From assembly GCF_032918005.1 (NCBI RefSeq), contig NZ_CP136628.1:7053501-7117500 (forward strand): a stretch of 64,000 bases of DNA, read 5' to 3'. Shown here one piece after another: positions 44,793 through 54,901 of the stretch (positions are counted from its first letter, which is position 1; each line of letters begins with the position of its first letter). Below the pieces are notes generated by a model. The model was not told where the DNA came from and ran no database searches. It saw only the letters and a list, made by a program, of their open reading frames with translations. A program made the position numbers and the translations under genes. Source of the stretch: Bradyrhizobium sp. NDS-1 (GTDB lineage: Bacteria; Pseudomonadota; Alphaproteobacteria; Rhizobiales; Xanthobacteraceae).

Positions 44793-45767
44793 TTACGGGG
44801 AGAGACGTGCCCTCGCCTCACGATATTCGACCCCCGTCCGCGCAACGAGTTCGTCGACAGGGAGCACGTCGGTGACACCAGAGGTGGAGTGCCCGCCGCT
44901 CCAGATGTCACGCCACCGCTTCGGCCGGTTTTCGCGCGCGGCCAGATCGATATCCTCGGCGATGTCGATCGCGCCGCGCGCCGGCAGATCGTCGGGATCA
45001 AGCCCGGCGGCCACGATCGACGGCCTCAGCATACTGGTCTGCAGGCCGGTAAAGGCGGTGGTGAGCAGGACGTCGTCGGCGCTGCTCTCGACCAGCATCC
45101 GCTTGTGGCGGTCGTCCGCCATGCTCTCGCGCGTCGCGATGAACTTCGTGCCCATATAGGCGAGATCGCAGCCGAGCACTTCGGCCGCGTGCAGCGAATG
45201 GCCGTCGCTGATGCCGCCCGCGAGCACGATGACGCCGTCGTAGAATGCACGGACCGCGCGGACGAAGGCGAACGGGTTGAGCCAGCCGGTCTGGCCGCCG
45301 GCGCCCGCGGTGAGCAGCACCAGCCCGTCGGCACCTGCTTCCGCCGCGCGTTCGGCATGGCGGATGGAAGCGACATCGGCCAGCACAAGCGCACCGGCAT
45401 CGTGCAGCGGCTTCAACACGGGCGCGGGCGAGCCGACCGACGTAATGACGACCTCGGGCTTGTGCCGCAGCAGCACGGCGAGATCCTGCTCCAGCCGCGC
45501 ATTGGAGCGGTGCACGATCAGGTTCGGACAGAGCGGCGCCGCCTTGCGGCCGGTCTGGTCTTCGTGCTGGCGCAGCCGCGTCTCGATCGCGGTGAGCCAT
45601 GCATCGATCTGGTCCGTGCTGCGGCAATTCACGGTCGGGAAGCTGCCGATGACCCCGTTGCGGCAGGCCGCGACCATGAGCTCGACGCCCGACACCAGGA
45701 ACATCGGCGCAGCGATCAAGGGCAGAGCGAGACGATCGCGAAAGCGTTGCAGTCGATCGGATGCCAC
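44793..45767 (-). CDS. Nitronate monooxygenase-like FMN oxidoreductase
   Basis: 324 residues from a GTG at 45767, chosen because AAGGAGA lies 6 bases upstream; an ATG at 45908 would add an unconserved leader. TIM-barrel FMN-binding family: PLIAAPMFLVSGVELMVAAC at the start, GADGLVLLTAGAGGQTGW, VLAGGISDGHSLHAAEVLG and LAYMGTKFIATRES, which form the phosphate site. Members oxidise nitronates or act as enoyl reductases or 2-nitropropane dioxygenases. It is a paralog of the gene at 48648-49616 and is divergent from the acyl-CoA synthetase. Confidence 0.87.
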   Translation of the reverse strand: MASDRLQRFRDRLALPLIAAPMFLVSGVELMVAACRNGVIGSFPTVNCRSTDQIDAWLTAIETRLRQHEDQTGRKAAPLCPNLIVHRSNARLEQDLAVLLRHKPEVVITSVGSPAPVLKPLHDAGALVLADVASIRHAERAAEAGADGLVLLTAGAGGQTGWLNPFAFVRAVRAFYDGVIVLAGGISDGHSLHAAEVLGCDLAYMGTKFIATRESMADDRHKRMLVESSADDVLLTTAFTGLQTSMLRPSIVAAGLDPDDLPARGAIDIAEDIDLAARENRPKRWRDIWSGGHSTSGVTDVLPVDELVARTGVEYREARARLSP

Positions 45768-45890
45768 CCAATTCTCCTTGTCACTCTTGCCTCGCAGCAC
45801 GGGCTTTGTCGTTTCATCCCGCGGTCCCTGTGCTAGCGTCATCAGCAACATTGGCACGCCAGAAGCCGGTGACAAGCAACGAGGAAACAT

Positions 45891-47453
45891 ATGTCCGATC
45901 CGCTCCACGCATCGTCCCCGACTTGCGCGCAGACGCTACGGGCGCTGTCGCGCTATCCCGGCCGCACCGCTTTCGCATGGCCCGGGGGATCGCTGAGCTA
46001 TCAAGGCACCATCGATCTGATCGGACGCATCCAGGGCGTGTTCGTGCGGCTTGGATTGCAGGCGGGCGCGCGCGTCGCCTTTCTCACCGCGAACCGTGCC
46101 GATACCTGGTGCGCCGGCGTCGCCGCGCAATTGTCGCAGCTCTGCATCACCTGGCTGCATCCGCTGGGATCGCTGGAGGACCAGCTGTTCCAGCTCGAGG
46201 ATTCCGAGGCGGAGATGCTGGTGGTCGATGCAGCCGCCTTCCGCGACCGCGGCGGCGAGCTCGCTGCGAAAGCGAGCCTGCTCAAGGCGGTCTTCACCAT
46301 GGGGCCGGCCGGCTACGGCGTCGATCTGCTGGCGGCCATCGAGAGCGCGGGACACGCCAGCGCGCAATGTCTTGCCAGCCTCGACGATCTCTCCACGCTG
46401 AACTACACCGGCGGCACCACCGGCAAATCCAAGGGCGCGTTGCGCTATCACCGCGAGAATGCCGGGGCCGCCGCTGCGATCCTCGCCGACTTCGAGATCC
46501 CCGACGCGGCACGCTACCTCACCGTCGCCCCGATCAGTCATGTCGCCGGCACGAAAGTGCTGCCGACCCTCATGCGCGGCGGCACCGTGCACATGCTGAG
46601 GGGATTCGATCCCGATGCCGTGCTTGCCACGATCGCGCGCGAGCGCATCGACTTCACGCTGTTCGTGCCGACCATGATCTACGTGCTGCTCGACCATCCT
46701 GCGCTTGACAAGACCGATCTGTCCTCGCTCGATCTGGTGCTCTACGGAGCGTCCGCGATGTCGCCGAGCCGGCTCGTCGAGGGCATCGAACGCATCGGAC
46801 CGGTGTTCTCGCAGCTTTACGGCCAGACCGAATGCTATCCGGTCTCGGTGCTGCGCAAGGCGGACCACGATCCCAGGACGCCCGAGCTGTTCCTGTCCTG
46901 CGGCTTCCCGATCGCGGCCTGCGAGGTCAGGATCCTCGACGATAACGATCAGGAGGTGAAGACGGGCGAGGCCGGCGAGATCTGCGTGCGCGCCCCGCAT
47001 GTCATGGCCGAATACTGGAAGCGGCCCGACATCACCGCCGAGACGCTGAAGAACGGCTGGGTCCACACCGGCGACATCGCGCGCAAGGACGAGCGCGGCT
47101 ACATGTTCATCCTCGACCGCAAGAAGGACATGATCGTGTCCGGCGGCTTCAACATCTTCCCGCGCGAAGTCGAGGACGTGCTGTCGCAACATGCCGATGT
47201 CGCCATGGTCGCGGTCGTCGGCATCCCCGACGAGAAATGGGGCGAAGCCGTCACCGCCATCGTCGTGCCGCGCGAGGGCGCACGGCCCGATCCGGACGAA
47301 CTGATCAACCTGGTCAAGACACGAAAGGGCTCGGCACATGCGCCCAAGCAGATCCAGTTCGTCAACCAGCTCCCGATGACCGGCGTCGGCAAGGTCGACA
47401 AGAAGGTACTGCGTGCGGGCTTCTGGAGCGGAAGGGACCGGATGGTGGGGTAA
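45891..47453 (+). CDS. Acyl-CoA synthetase (AMP-binding)
   Basis: 520 residues, GAGGAAAC before the ATG. P-loop NYTGGTTGKSKGAL, YGQTECYPVS, VHTGDIARKDERGYMFILDR, KKDMIVSGGFNIFPREVEDV and a final GVGKVDKK containing the catalytic Lys. Medium-chain or aromatic acid CoA ligase in size and motifs. Divergent from the flavin oxidoreductase; the shared 123-base gap suggests joint control. Confidence 0.9.
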   Translation: MSDPLHASSPTCAQTLRALSRYPGRTAFAWPGGSLSYQGTIDLIGRIQGVFVRLGLQAGARVAFLTANRADTWCAGVAAQLSQLCITWLHPLGSLEDQLFQLEDSEAEMLVVDAAAFRDRGGELAAKASLLKAVFTMGPAGYGVDLLAAIESAGHASAQCLASLDDLSTLNYTGGTTGKSKGALRYHRENAGAAAAILADFEIPDAARYLTVAPISHVAGTKVLPTLMRGGTVHMLRGFDPDAVLATIARERIDFTLFVPTMIYVLLDHPALDKTDLSSLDLVLYGASAMSPSRLVEGIERIGPVFSQLYGQTECYPVSVLRKADHDPRTPELFLSCGFPIAACEVRILDDNDQEVKTGEAGEICVRAPHVMAEYWKRPDITAETLKNGWVHTGDIARKDERGYMFILDRKKDMIVSGGFNIFPREVEDVLSQHADVAMVAVVGIPDEKWGEAVTAIVVPREGARPDPDELINLVKTRKGSAHAPKQIQFVNQLPMTGVGKVDKKVLRAGFWSGRDRMVG

Positions 47454-47592
47454 AACCCCCGGGATTCTACGGTGTCGTTGTGGCGCCGACACCACAGCGC
47501 GCGACGGAGTGCCTGGCGGCGATGCCCACGCAATTGCCTGCGAATCGGGGAATCACCTAGACCGCTGACGGGGCTGGGAAGCGGAGAGTAGG

Positions 47593-47691
47593 ATGAGAGT
47601 CGCTTCCCTGGAAAGTGCAGTCGCCGCGATCGCGTTGATCACGGCTATCATCGTGGTGCTGTGGGAGATCAAGATCTTCTACGGAATCTGA
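47593..47691 (+). CDS. Possible 32-residue single-pass membrane peptide
   Basis: ATG at 47593 preceded by GGAGAGTAGG, TGA at 47689-47691. The product is MRVASLESAVAAIALITAII followed by VVLWEIKIFYGI: one hydrophobic helix of about 20 residues with a charged N-terminus. The gap between two genes, the ribosome site and the clean hydrophobic pattern support it, but length alone gives weak evidence. Confidence 0.4.
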   Translation: MRVASLESAVAAIALITAIIVVLWEIKIFYGI

Positions 47692-47793
47692 ACAGGCAGG
47701 ATGCCTCTGAACACGACCAAGCATCCCTTCCGCGGCGGCGGAAGCCTGCCGTTCAATCGGACCAAAGAGCAATCGCGGCGCTCGCCGTCACGC

Positions 47794-48567
47794 TCACCGC
47801 CTCTCGATCACGAGGCTCTGCACCGCGCGGCCGAAATAGCCCTGGCGGTCGGCGAGGCGCGACATTGCGAGCCCGGTGCCGTCAGCGCCGATCCAGGACT
47901 CACCGTCGAGCAGGATCCACTCGCCGACCGGCTGGCGCGAAAAACTCACGGTGAGATCGGCATTGATGTAGGTCCAGGCGCGGAAGTCGAGCATCGAGGC
48001 GGTGCCGTTGGAAAAGTCGGCGGCGACCACTGCGCGCATCGCCTGCGAGATCGCCTCGCCCTCGATCAGCGGATTGTCGACGCGAAACCAGATCGCGCCG
48101 GCGCCGGCCTGGCCGAAGCGGCCGCGCGCGGCGCGCATCGAGACCAATCGCACGAACGGGCTGGTGACGGCGGCACTCTCCTCGACCAGCGAATCCTCGG
48201 GCGAAGGTAATGTGACCGGCAGCTCCTTGACGCCATCGGGCAGCGTCAGCGCCTGGCGCCTGATCTTGAGCACGGTGGCGCCGACCACCTGCACGCCGTC
48301 GGCGAGCAGCTTGATCTGGCAGAGCTGAATCTTGCGGCCCTCGCGCAAGACTTCGGTCGCGATCGTGAGCGGCCCGACCGGCACCGGGCGCATCAGATCG
48401 ATCGTGACGCGCGCGATGTCCATCGCAACAGGCGTCGGAATGCGCTCGGCCGCCCATGTCACCAGCGAAGCCGGCGCCGAGCCGTGCTGCATGCGCGGGT
48501 CCCAGGGGCCGGCGGCATCCGGACTGCTGACGACATTGTTGCCGTCGACGCGGTAGACGGGGGGCAT
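47794..48567 (-). CDS. Acyl-CoA thioesterase, double hot-dog (TesB-like)
   Basis: 257 residues. First hot-dog half with MQHGSAPASLVTWAAERIPT and DLMRPVPVGPLTIATEVLRE; second half with ADFSNGTASMLDFRAWTYIN and DGESWIGADGTGLAMSRLAD. This is the TesB/4HBT_3 thioesterase-like family, which hydrolyses acyl-CoAs. It sits between two nitronate-monooxygenase-like genes and an acyl-CoA synthetase, 80 bases upstream of the second on the same direction. Confidence 0.85.
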   Translation of the reverse strand: MPPVYRVDGNNVVSSPDAAGPWDPRMQHGSAPASLVTWAAERIPTPVAMDIARVTIDLMRPVPVGPLTIATEVLREGRKIQLCQIKLLADGVQVVGATVLKIRRQALTLPDGVKELPVTLPSPEDSLVEESAAVTSPFVRLVSMRAARGRFGQAGAGAIWFRVDNPLIEGEAISQAMRAVVAADFSNGTASMLDFRAWTYINADLTVSFSRQPVGEWILLDGESWIGADGTGLAMSRLADRQGYFGRAVQSLVIERR

Positions 48568-48647
48568 ATCTGTTCGATACCTCGGCTGGCGTTCCCCGGA
48601 CGCAGCGCAGCAGCGTTACACGCTGCAGCGCGTCCGGGACACGAGAA

Positions 48648-49616
48648 CTACAACGGCGGATCGATGGCTTCGTCGTATTCCTTCTTGAAACGCGCGATCA
48701 GTTCGGCGGCAGGTACGATGCCGTCGATGCTGCCGATGCCCTGGCCCGAGCCCCAGATCTCCTTCCAGGCCTTCGGCTTGGCGCGCTCGCCGGAGGCGTC
48801 GGTGCCGAAATTCATCTTGGAGGGATCGGAGGTCGGCAGATTCTCGGGATCCATGCCGGCAGCGAGGATAGAAGGTTTCAGGTAGTTGCCGTGCACGCCA
48901 GTGAAGAGGTTGGAATAGACGATGTCGTCGGCCGTCGCGCCCGCGATCATCTCCTTGTACTTCTCGACCGCATTGGCTTCCTTGGTCGCGATGAAAGCCG
49001 AGCCGATATAGGCGAAGTCGGCGCCGAGGATTCGTGCGGCGCGGATCGCCTTGCCGTTGCCGATCGCCCCTGACAGCGCGATCGGACCATCGAACCACTT
49101 GCGGGTTTCGGCGACGAAGGCCAGCGGTGAGATAGTGCCGGCATGGCCACCGGCGCCGGCCGCGACCAGGATCAGACCGTCAGCGCCCTTCTCGATCGCC
49201 TTGTGCGCGAATTTCTGGTTGATCACGTCGTGGAAGACGATGCCGCCCCAGCCGTGCACGGCCTGGTTCAGCTCCTCGCGGGCGCCGAGCGAGGAGATGA
49301 TCATCGGCACCTTGTACTTGGCGCAGAGCTGCATGTCGTGGTCGAGCCGGTTGTTCGACTTGTGCACGATCTGGTTGACCGCGAACGGCGCCGACGGCTT
49401 GTCGGGATGGGCGCGGTCATAGGCCGCGAGTTCTTCGGTGATGCGCGCGAGCCATTCGTCGAGCAATTCCGGCGGCCGGGCATTCAGCGACGGAAACGAG
49501 CCGACCACCCCCGCCTTGCACTGCGCGATCACGAGATCGGGCACCGAGATGATGAAGAGCGGCGAGCCGATCACGGGGATCGACAGGCGTCCCTTGAACA
49601 GGGCAGGCATGGACAT
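48648..49616 (-). CDS. Nitronate monooxygenase-like FMN oxidoreductase (second copy)
   Basis: 322 residues from the ATG at 49616. Same family as 44793-45767: IPVIGSPLFIISVPDLVIAQ, APFAVNQIVHKSNNRLDHDM, GADGLILVAAGAGGHAGT and FAYIGSAFIATKEANAV. Conserved FMN and phosphate-site glycines are intact. Upstream lies an intergenic repeat. Substrate undetermined; clustering with CoA enzymes hints at a nitro- or enoyl-type acid. Confidence 0.88.
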   Translation of the reverse strand: MSMPALFKGRLSIPVIGSPLFIISVPDLVIAQCKAGVVGSFPSLNARPPELLDEWLARITEELAAYDRAHPDKPSAPFAVNQIVHKSNNRLDHDMQLCAKYKVPMIISSLGAREELNQAVHGWGGIVFHDVINQKFAHKAIEKGADGLILVAAGAGGHAGTISPLAFVAETRKWFDGPIALSGAIGNGKAIRAARILGADFAYIGSAFIATKEANAVEKYKEMIAGATADDIVYSNLFTGVHGNYLKPSILAAGMDPENLPTSDPSKMNFGTDASGERAKPKAWKEIWGSGQGIGSIDGIVPAAELIARFKKEYDEAIDPPL

Positions 49617-49755
49617 AGCGAAACGATCCTCTGTTGGCCGGTCAATGGAAGGTTGGGCAACATACCAACAAGGCAATCTTTCCACTGTCAAGTATTGCGT
49701 TTTGGCGCCGTAGGCGGCCCCAGCGATACTATTCCAAGGTGCGGAATTCTCTCCT

Positions 49756-49860
49756 CGTCATTCCGGGGCGGCGCGTCAGCATCGAACCCGGAATCCATCG
49801 GGCGTCAGCATGCGTGGCGAAATGGATTCCGGGCTCGCGCTGCGCGCGTCCCGGATGACG
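49756..49860. repeat. Intergenic inverted repeat
   Basis: CGTCATTCCGGG and CCCGGATGACG bound the element; inside, CCCGGAATCCAT and ATGGATTCCGGG pair perfectly over 12 bases. It ends 8 bases from the aspartate ammonia-lyase stop. This CGTCATTCCGGG family is widespread in bradyrhizobial intergenic DNA as I recall. Confidence 0.75.
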
Positions 49861-49867
49861 GCGCCCC

Positions 49868-51268
<1,401 letters not shown>

Positions 51269-51304
51269 GGGCGCTCCTTGCTGCATGCGCGCGAGGCCTT
51301 CACG

Positions 51305-51844
51305 TCAGTTCTGGCACAGCGCGCTGGTCACGAAAGTATCGGTGCGGCAGTCGTCGGGCTTGCGTTGCCGGCCCGGGATCAGGACCTTGGCCGAGCATTT
51401 CTCGGCGGAGTCGGCATTCAGGCTCTTGCCTTCCTTGTAGCCCTTGCTCTGGCAGAGCTGGTCGGCGGCCTGCTTGCAGTCGGGCGCGCCGTTCGACGAG
51501 GCTGGACAGGCGACGCGACCCGAGACCATGGTCGACGGCTTGGCGAGCCGCGACAGGTCGTTCATGGTTTCACTGGGGCTTTTGATCGGCGGCAGGATCG
51601 AGGGCAGCTTGTCGAACAGCTTGCCCATTTCATTGATCAGGCCGGGATTTTCCTCGCGCGCCGGCGGCGCCGATGGAGCGGGCGTCGACGGCTGAGGCGC
51701 GGCTTGTTGCCCCTGCTCCTGCAAACCCAGCGCCGGCGGAGCGGATTGCGCCCACCCGGTCCCGTCGGCGCCGAGCAGCACCAGCAGCACTGCTGAAATC
51801 AGCGTCCCGAGCCGCAAGGCCGGATTGCCGGATCGAACCATCAT
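51305..51844 (-). CDS. Uncharacterised secreted Cys-containing protein
   Basis: 179 residues from the ATG at 51844. Signal peptide (ALRLGTLISAVLLVLLGADG ending near GWAQ), a Pro/Ala/Gln-rich linker (about 35-65), then a small domain with seven cysteines (VACPASSNGAPDCKQAADQL and DDCRTDTFVTSALCQN). The Cys pattern suggests disulfides in the periplasm. No family recognised. It starts 47 bases after the end of the YqaA-like gene and precedes aspA on the same strand. Confidence 0.72.
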   Translation of the reverse strand: MMVRSGNPALRLGTLISAVLLVLLGADGTGWAQSAPPALGLQEQGQQAAPQPSTPAPSAPPAREENPGLINEMGKLFDKLPSILPPIKSPSETMNDLSRLAKPSTMVSGRVACPASSNGAPDCKQAADQLCQSKGYKEGKSLNADSAEKCSAKVLIPGRQRKPDDCRTDTFVTSALCQN

Positions 51845-51891
51845 GACGGCAACCGTAGCCGAAGCCGGCGCGGCGGCAAAGCCGCTCGCCT

Positions 51892-52473
51892 CTAGATCAG
51901 CTTGATGGCGACGACGAAGCCGAGCACCAGCACGATGGCGCCGACCGCCACCACGAGACCGAGATGCTTCTCGATCTTCACGCGGATCCAGTCGCCATAG
52001 CGGTTGAGCAGGATCGCGACGACGAAGAAGCGTCCGCCGCGCGCAACGATCGAGCACAGGATGAACAGGATGATGTTGTAGCCGGCAAAGCCCGAGGTGA
52101 TGGTGACGAGCTTGTAGGGGATCGGCGTCAGCCCCTTGAGCAGGATGATGACTGCCCCCCATTCCGCATAGGAGGCGCGGAAAGCCTCGACCTTGCCGCC
52201 GAGGCCGTAGACGTCAATCAGCCATTGGCCGACCGAGTCGAACAGCAGCGCGCCGATGGCATAGCCGACGATGCCACCCAGCACCGAGGTCACGGTGCAG
52301 ACCGCGGCATAGAGCCAGGCGCGCTGCGGACGCGCCAGTGACATCGGAATCAGCATCACATCCGGCGGCACCGGAAAGAAGGAGCTTTCGGCGAAAGACA
52401 CAATGCCCATGATCCAGAGTGCGTAGGGCTTGTGGGCGGCGTCGATGCACCAATCGTAAATACGTTTCAGCAT
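51892..52473 (-). CDS. YqaA/DedA-family membrane protein
   Basis: 193 residues from the ATG at 52473. Four to five membrane segments. DedA/SNARE-associated features: FAESSFFPVPPDVMLIPMSL near the N-terminus and LKGLTPIPYKLVTITSGFAG in the middle. DedA members support membrane homeostasis and some act as lipid-carrier flippases; the role of this branch is not known. Confidence 0.85.
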   Translation of the reverse strand: MLKRIYDWCIDAAHKPYALWIMGIVSFAESSFFPVPPDVMLIPMSLARPQRAWLYAAVCTVTSVLGGIVGYAIGALLFDSVGQWLIDVYGLGGKVEAFRASYAEWGAVIILLKGLTPIPYKLVTITSGFAGYNIILFILCSIVARGGRFFVVAILLNRYGDWIRVKIEKHLGLVVAVGAIVLVLGFVVAIKLI

Positions 52474-52540
52474 GGCGCCGCGATGAAGCACCATGGGATG
52501 GATTTGTCCATGCCGAGATTGAGGCGAATTATGACGTTTC

Positions 52541-52610
52541 GAGCATGATCCGGCCCCGCGTGACCGCGCCAGCGCAAGGTGCGCAGCGGTCTTCCAAAAA
52601 GATCATGCTC
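52541..52610. repeat. Intergenic inverted repeat
   Basis: GAGCATGATC (52541-52550) and GATCATGCTC (52601-52610) form a perfect 10-bp inverted repeat around 50 bases, upstream of the YqaA-like gene and downstream of the HisE-like gene. The pattern resembles the dispersed GAGCATGATCC-type repeats of bradyrhizobia. Confidence 0.65.
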
Positions 52611-52660
52611 AAACAAGAGGCTGAAGCGCGATGCCCCATTCACCCCGGTTTCATCGCGGT

Positions 52661-53065
52661 TTAGTGGCGCTTGCGCGCGGTGCGGCCCTCGAGCGCGACA
52701 ATTGGCCGCCTGGCGGCCACGCGAGGTGACGCGACTTTGGGCAGCTTCATCGCGGATTTCGGCAGCTTCTCGGCGATGCCGAGCATGTCTTCACGCCGCG
52801 TCATTTCGCGCCAGACGTCCTCGGGGCGCACGCCGGCCGATGCCCAGAGCACGGTGAGATTGTAGAGGAGATCGGCGCTTTCCCGGATCACGGCCTCGCT
52901 GTCGCCGTTGACCGCGTCGATCACGACTTCGATGGCCTCTTCGGCCAGCTTCTTCGCCATTTTGGAAGGCCCGCGCTGAAACAGCCGGGCCGTACGCGAT
53001 GTTGCCGGATCAAGATCTCTGGCCGCGAGCACAGCCAGATATAGCCGCTCTAGCGAATCACTCAT
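52661..53065 (-). CDS. Phosphoribosyl-ATP pyrophosphatase-like protein (HisE family), stand-alone
   Basis: 134 residues. All-alpha MazG/HisE fold motifs are present: KMAKKLAEEAIEVVIDAV and IRESADLLYNLTVLWASAGV supply the metal-binding acids. HisE hydrolyses phosphoribosyl-ATP in histidine synthesis, but no other his gene is nearby. The last 35 residues (KSAMKLPKVASPRVAARRP) are basic and extend past the usual length of about 105, so this may be a second copy with another role. Confidence 0.82.
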   Translation of the reverse strand: MSDSLERLYLAVLAARDLDPATSRTARLFQRGPSKMAKKLAEEAIEVVIDAVNGDSEAVIRESADLLYNLTVLWASAGVRPEDVWREMTRREDMLGIAEKLPKSAMKLPKVASPRVAARRPIVALEGRTARKRH

Positions 53066-53125
53066 GTACTCAAAATTACTCTAAACCCGTGGCGCGGGCG
53101 TTAACGCGCGACAATAAAAGCAGAA

Positions 53126-53158
53126 AACAGGCCGGCGCGGCAAGCGCGACGGCCTGTT
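53126..53158 (-). terminator. Intrinsic terminator of the Gly/Tyr-rich gene
   Basis: On the minus strand AACAGGCCGTCGCGC folds with GCGCCGGCCTGTT, followed by TTCTGCTTTTATTG. The stem ends 25 bases after the stop of the gene at 53183. Confidence 0.7.
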
Positions 53159-53182
53159 CGCCGATGGCGTATGGCCGATCAG

Positions 53183-53542
53183 CTAATAGCAGCTGTAGCC
53201 GGAATAGCCGTGGGCGCAGGGGTTCTTGTAGCCGCCATAGGTGTAGCGGTTGGGCGAGTCGTAATAATAGGATCCATAGCCGGGGCTGCTGTAATAGACC
53301 GGGCCGCCGCCGTAATAGTAACCCGGGCCCGGATCGTAGGCGTAGGCGTCCCGGGTGGCTGCGATCGCAAGACCGGTCGCGGCCAGGCCGAACATCGCTG
53401 CAGCGGCGGCGCCGCCGCCACCACCATGCCAATGACGACCGCCCGCGTAGGAGGCGGTGGGTGCAGCGGCAGTCAGAGCCACCACGGCGGCCGTGGCAAG
53501 GACGGCCTTGCGGCCGACAAACTTCGAAAGGCTGTCAAACAT
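53183..53542 (-). CDS. Small secreted Gly/Tyr-rich protein
   Basis: 119 residues. Signal peptide (KAVLATAAVVALTAAAPTAS ending YAGG), then a His/Gly stretch, a hydrophobic Ala-rich segment (about 47-62) and a Tyr/Gly-rich tail (PGYYYGGGPVYYSSPGYGSY) ending with two cysteines. Compositionally like bradyrhizobial BA14K-type or glycine-rich surface proteins, but I cannot assign a family. It has its own terminator. Confidence 0.72.
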   Translation of the reverse strand: MFDSLSKFVGRKAVLATAAVVALTAAAPTASYAGGRHWHGGGGGAAAAAMFGLAATGLAIAATRDAYAYDPGPGYYYGGGPVYYSSPGYGSYYYDSPNRYTYGGYKNPCAHGYSGYSCY

Positions 53543-53767
53543 GATTTGGACCCTCCTTGGGACCTCGGATGGTGCCTGACGACAGGCTGATGTCTGTCAA
53601 ACACGCGCGACCTAAGTAGGTTCCCCAACCCCAACACAAGCTGAACGGGGTTGCGTAACGATGCCGCAACGCCGCTCATCCTCCGTTCATGTTGGCGCGG
53701 ACAGACTGACTGCCGGCCGGCGCTGCGAGCGTCACGAAGCCATAACAATGCGGGACCGGCGCAACTG

Positions 53768-54817
53768 ATGTCGGAATTCAAGACGATCGCGCTTCGTTGC
53801 CTGCTGGCCCTCTCGATCCCGCTTGCGATGCTGATCGCCCGCAATGTCTGCGCGGCCGAGACTGCTTCGCCTTCCGTTGCGATCCACTTCAGCTTCGACC
53901 GACCATTGGATGCGAGCATGGCACCGTTCTTCCTTGCGGCGAAGGACGGCAGGTTCAGCGCCGAGCGTCTCAACGTGTCATTCGCCAGCGCAACCGGATC
54001 GCCGGAGGCGCTCGCACGCGTCGCCAAGGGCGACAGCGAGCTTGCGCTCGTCGACATCAACGAGCTGATCCGCTTTCGCGACAAGGAAGATGCGGCGCCG
54101 GTCAAGGCGGTGTTCGTGCTGTTCAATCGCGCGCCCTACGCGATCGTCGCGCGCAGGAGCCGAGGCATCCAGGTATTGCCGGATCTCGACGGCAAGACCG
54201 TCGGCGTTGCCGACGGCGATCTGTCGATGCGGCTGTGGCCGGCGCTGGCACAGCAGAACGGCATCAAGGCATCGCGCGTCAAATTCCACAAGATTGGCGC
54301 CGCGGTGCGCGAGCCGATCCTGTCCGCGGGACAGGTCGATGCGGTCGCGGGCTTCAACTATCTCTCGGCGGTGAATTTGCGCGACCGCGGCGTGCCCGGA
54401 GCCGATCTCGTCGTGCTGCGTTACGCCGACTATGGCTGCGAAGCCTATGGCTTTGCCGTGGTGGTCAATGCCGCCTTCGCCGCAGCAAGGCCGGATGCCG
54501 TGAAGGGCTTCGTCCGCGCCTTGATCGCCGGCATCGCCGCGACCGTCAAGGAGCCTTCGCGTGCGGCTGACGAGGCCGCGAGCCGCATCGACGGCGGCGA
54601 GCGCGACCTGGAGCTGGAGCGCCTGCGCACCGTCCTCGCCGAAAACGTCCTGACCGACGAGGTCAGGCGCAACGGTCTCGGCGGCATCGAACCGCCGCGC
54701 CTGGAGCGCTCGATCGACCAGATCGCGCAGGAGTTCAAATTCCGCAAGCGGCCGACCGCGGCCGATATCTTCGACGACCGGTTCCTGCCGCCGGTGGCGG
54801 GGCGGCTGATCAACTGA
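53768..54817 (+). CDS. Orphan ABC substrate-binding protein, NMT1/SsuA-like
   Basis: 349 residues from the ATG at 53768. Signal peptide (TIALRCLLALSIPLAMLIAR ending NVCAAE), then ASMAPFFLAAKDGRFSAERL, typical of the NMT1/SsuA/TauA periplasmic fold, LPDLDGKTVGVADGDLSMRL and RPDAVKGFVRALIAGIAAT. Such proteins bind nitrate, sulfonates, pyrimidine precursors or aromatic acids. No matching permease or ATPase is adjacent; the next gene is an unrelated exporter. Confidence 0.87.
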   Translation: MSEFKTIALRCLLALSIPLAMLIARNVCAAETASPSVAIHFSFDRPLDASMAPFFLAAKDGRFSAERLNVSFASATGSPEALARVAKGDSELALVDINELIRFRDKEDAAPVKAVFVLFNRAPYAIVARRSRGIQVLPDLDGKTVGVADGDLSMRLWPALAQQNGIKASRVKFHKIGAAVREPILSAGQVDAVAGFNYLSAVNLRDRGVPGADLVVLRYADYGCEAYGFAVVVNAAFAAARPDAVKGFVRALIAGIAATVKEPSRAADEAASRIDGGERDLELERLRTVLAENVLTDEVRRNGLGGIEPPRLERSIDQIAQEFKFRKRPTAADIFDDRFLPPVAGRLIN

Positions 54818-54901
54818 GCAAAACTGACAGCTTCCGCTATATCTCGCGGAAATCCCTGCTTAGAATACGGGCACCGTCATCCGTTCGAGTTCGTCGCCCG
54901 C

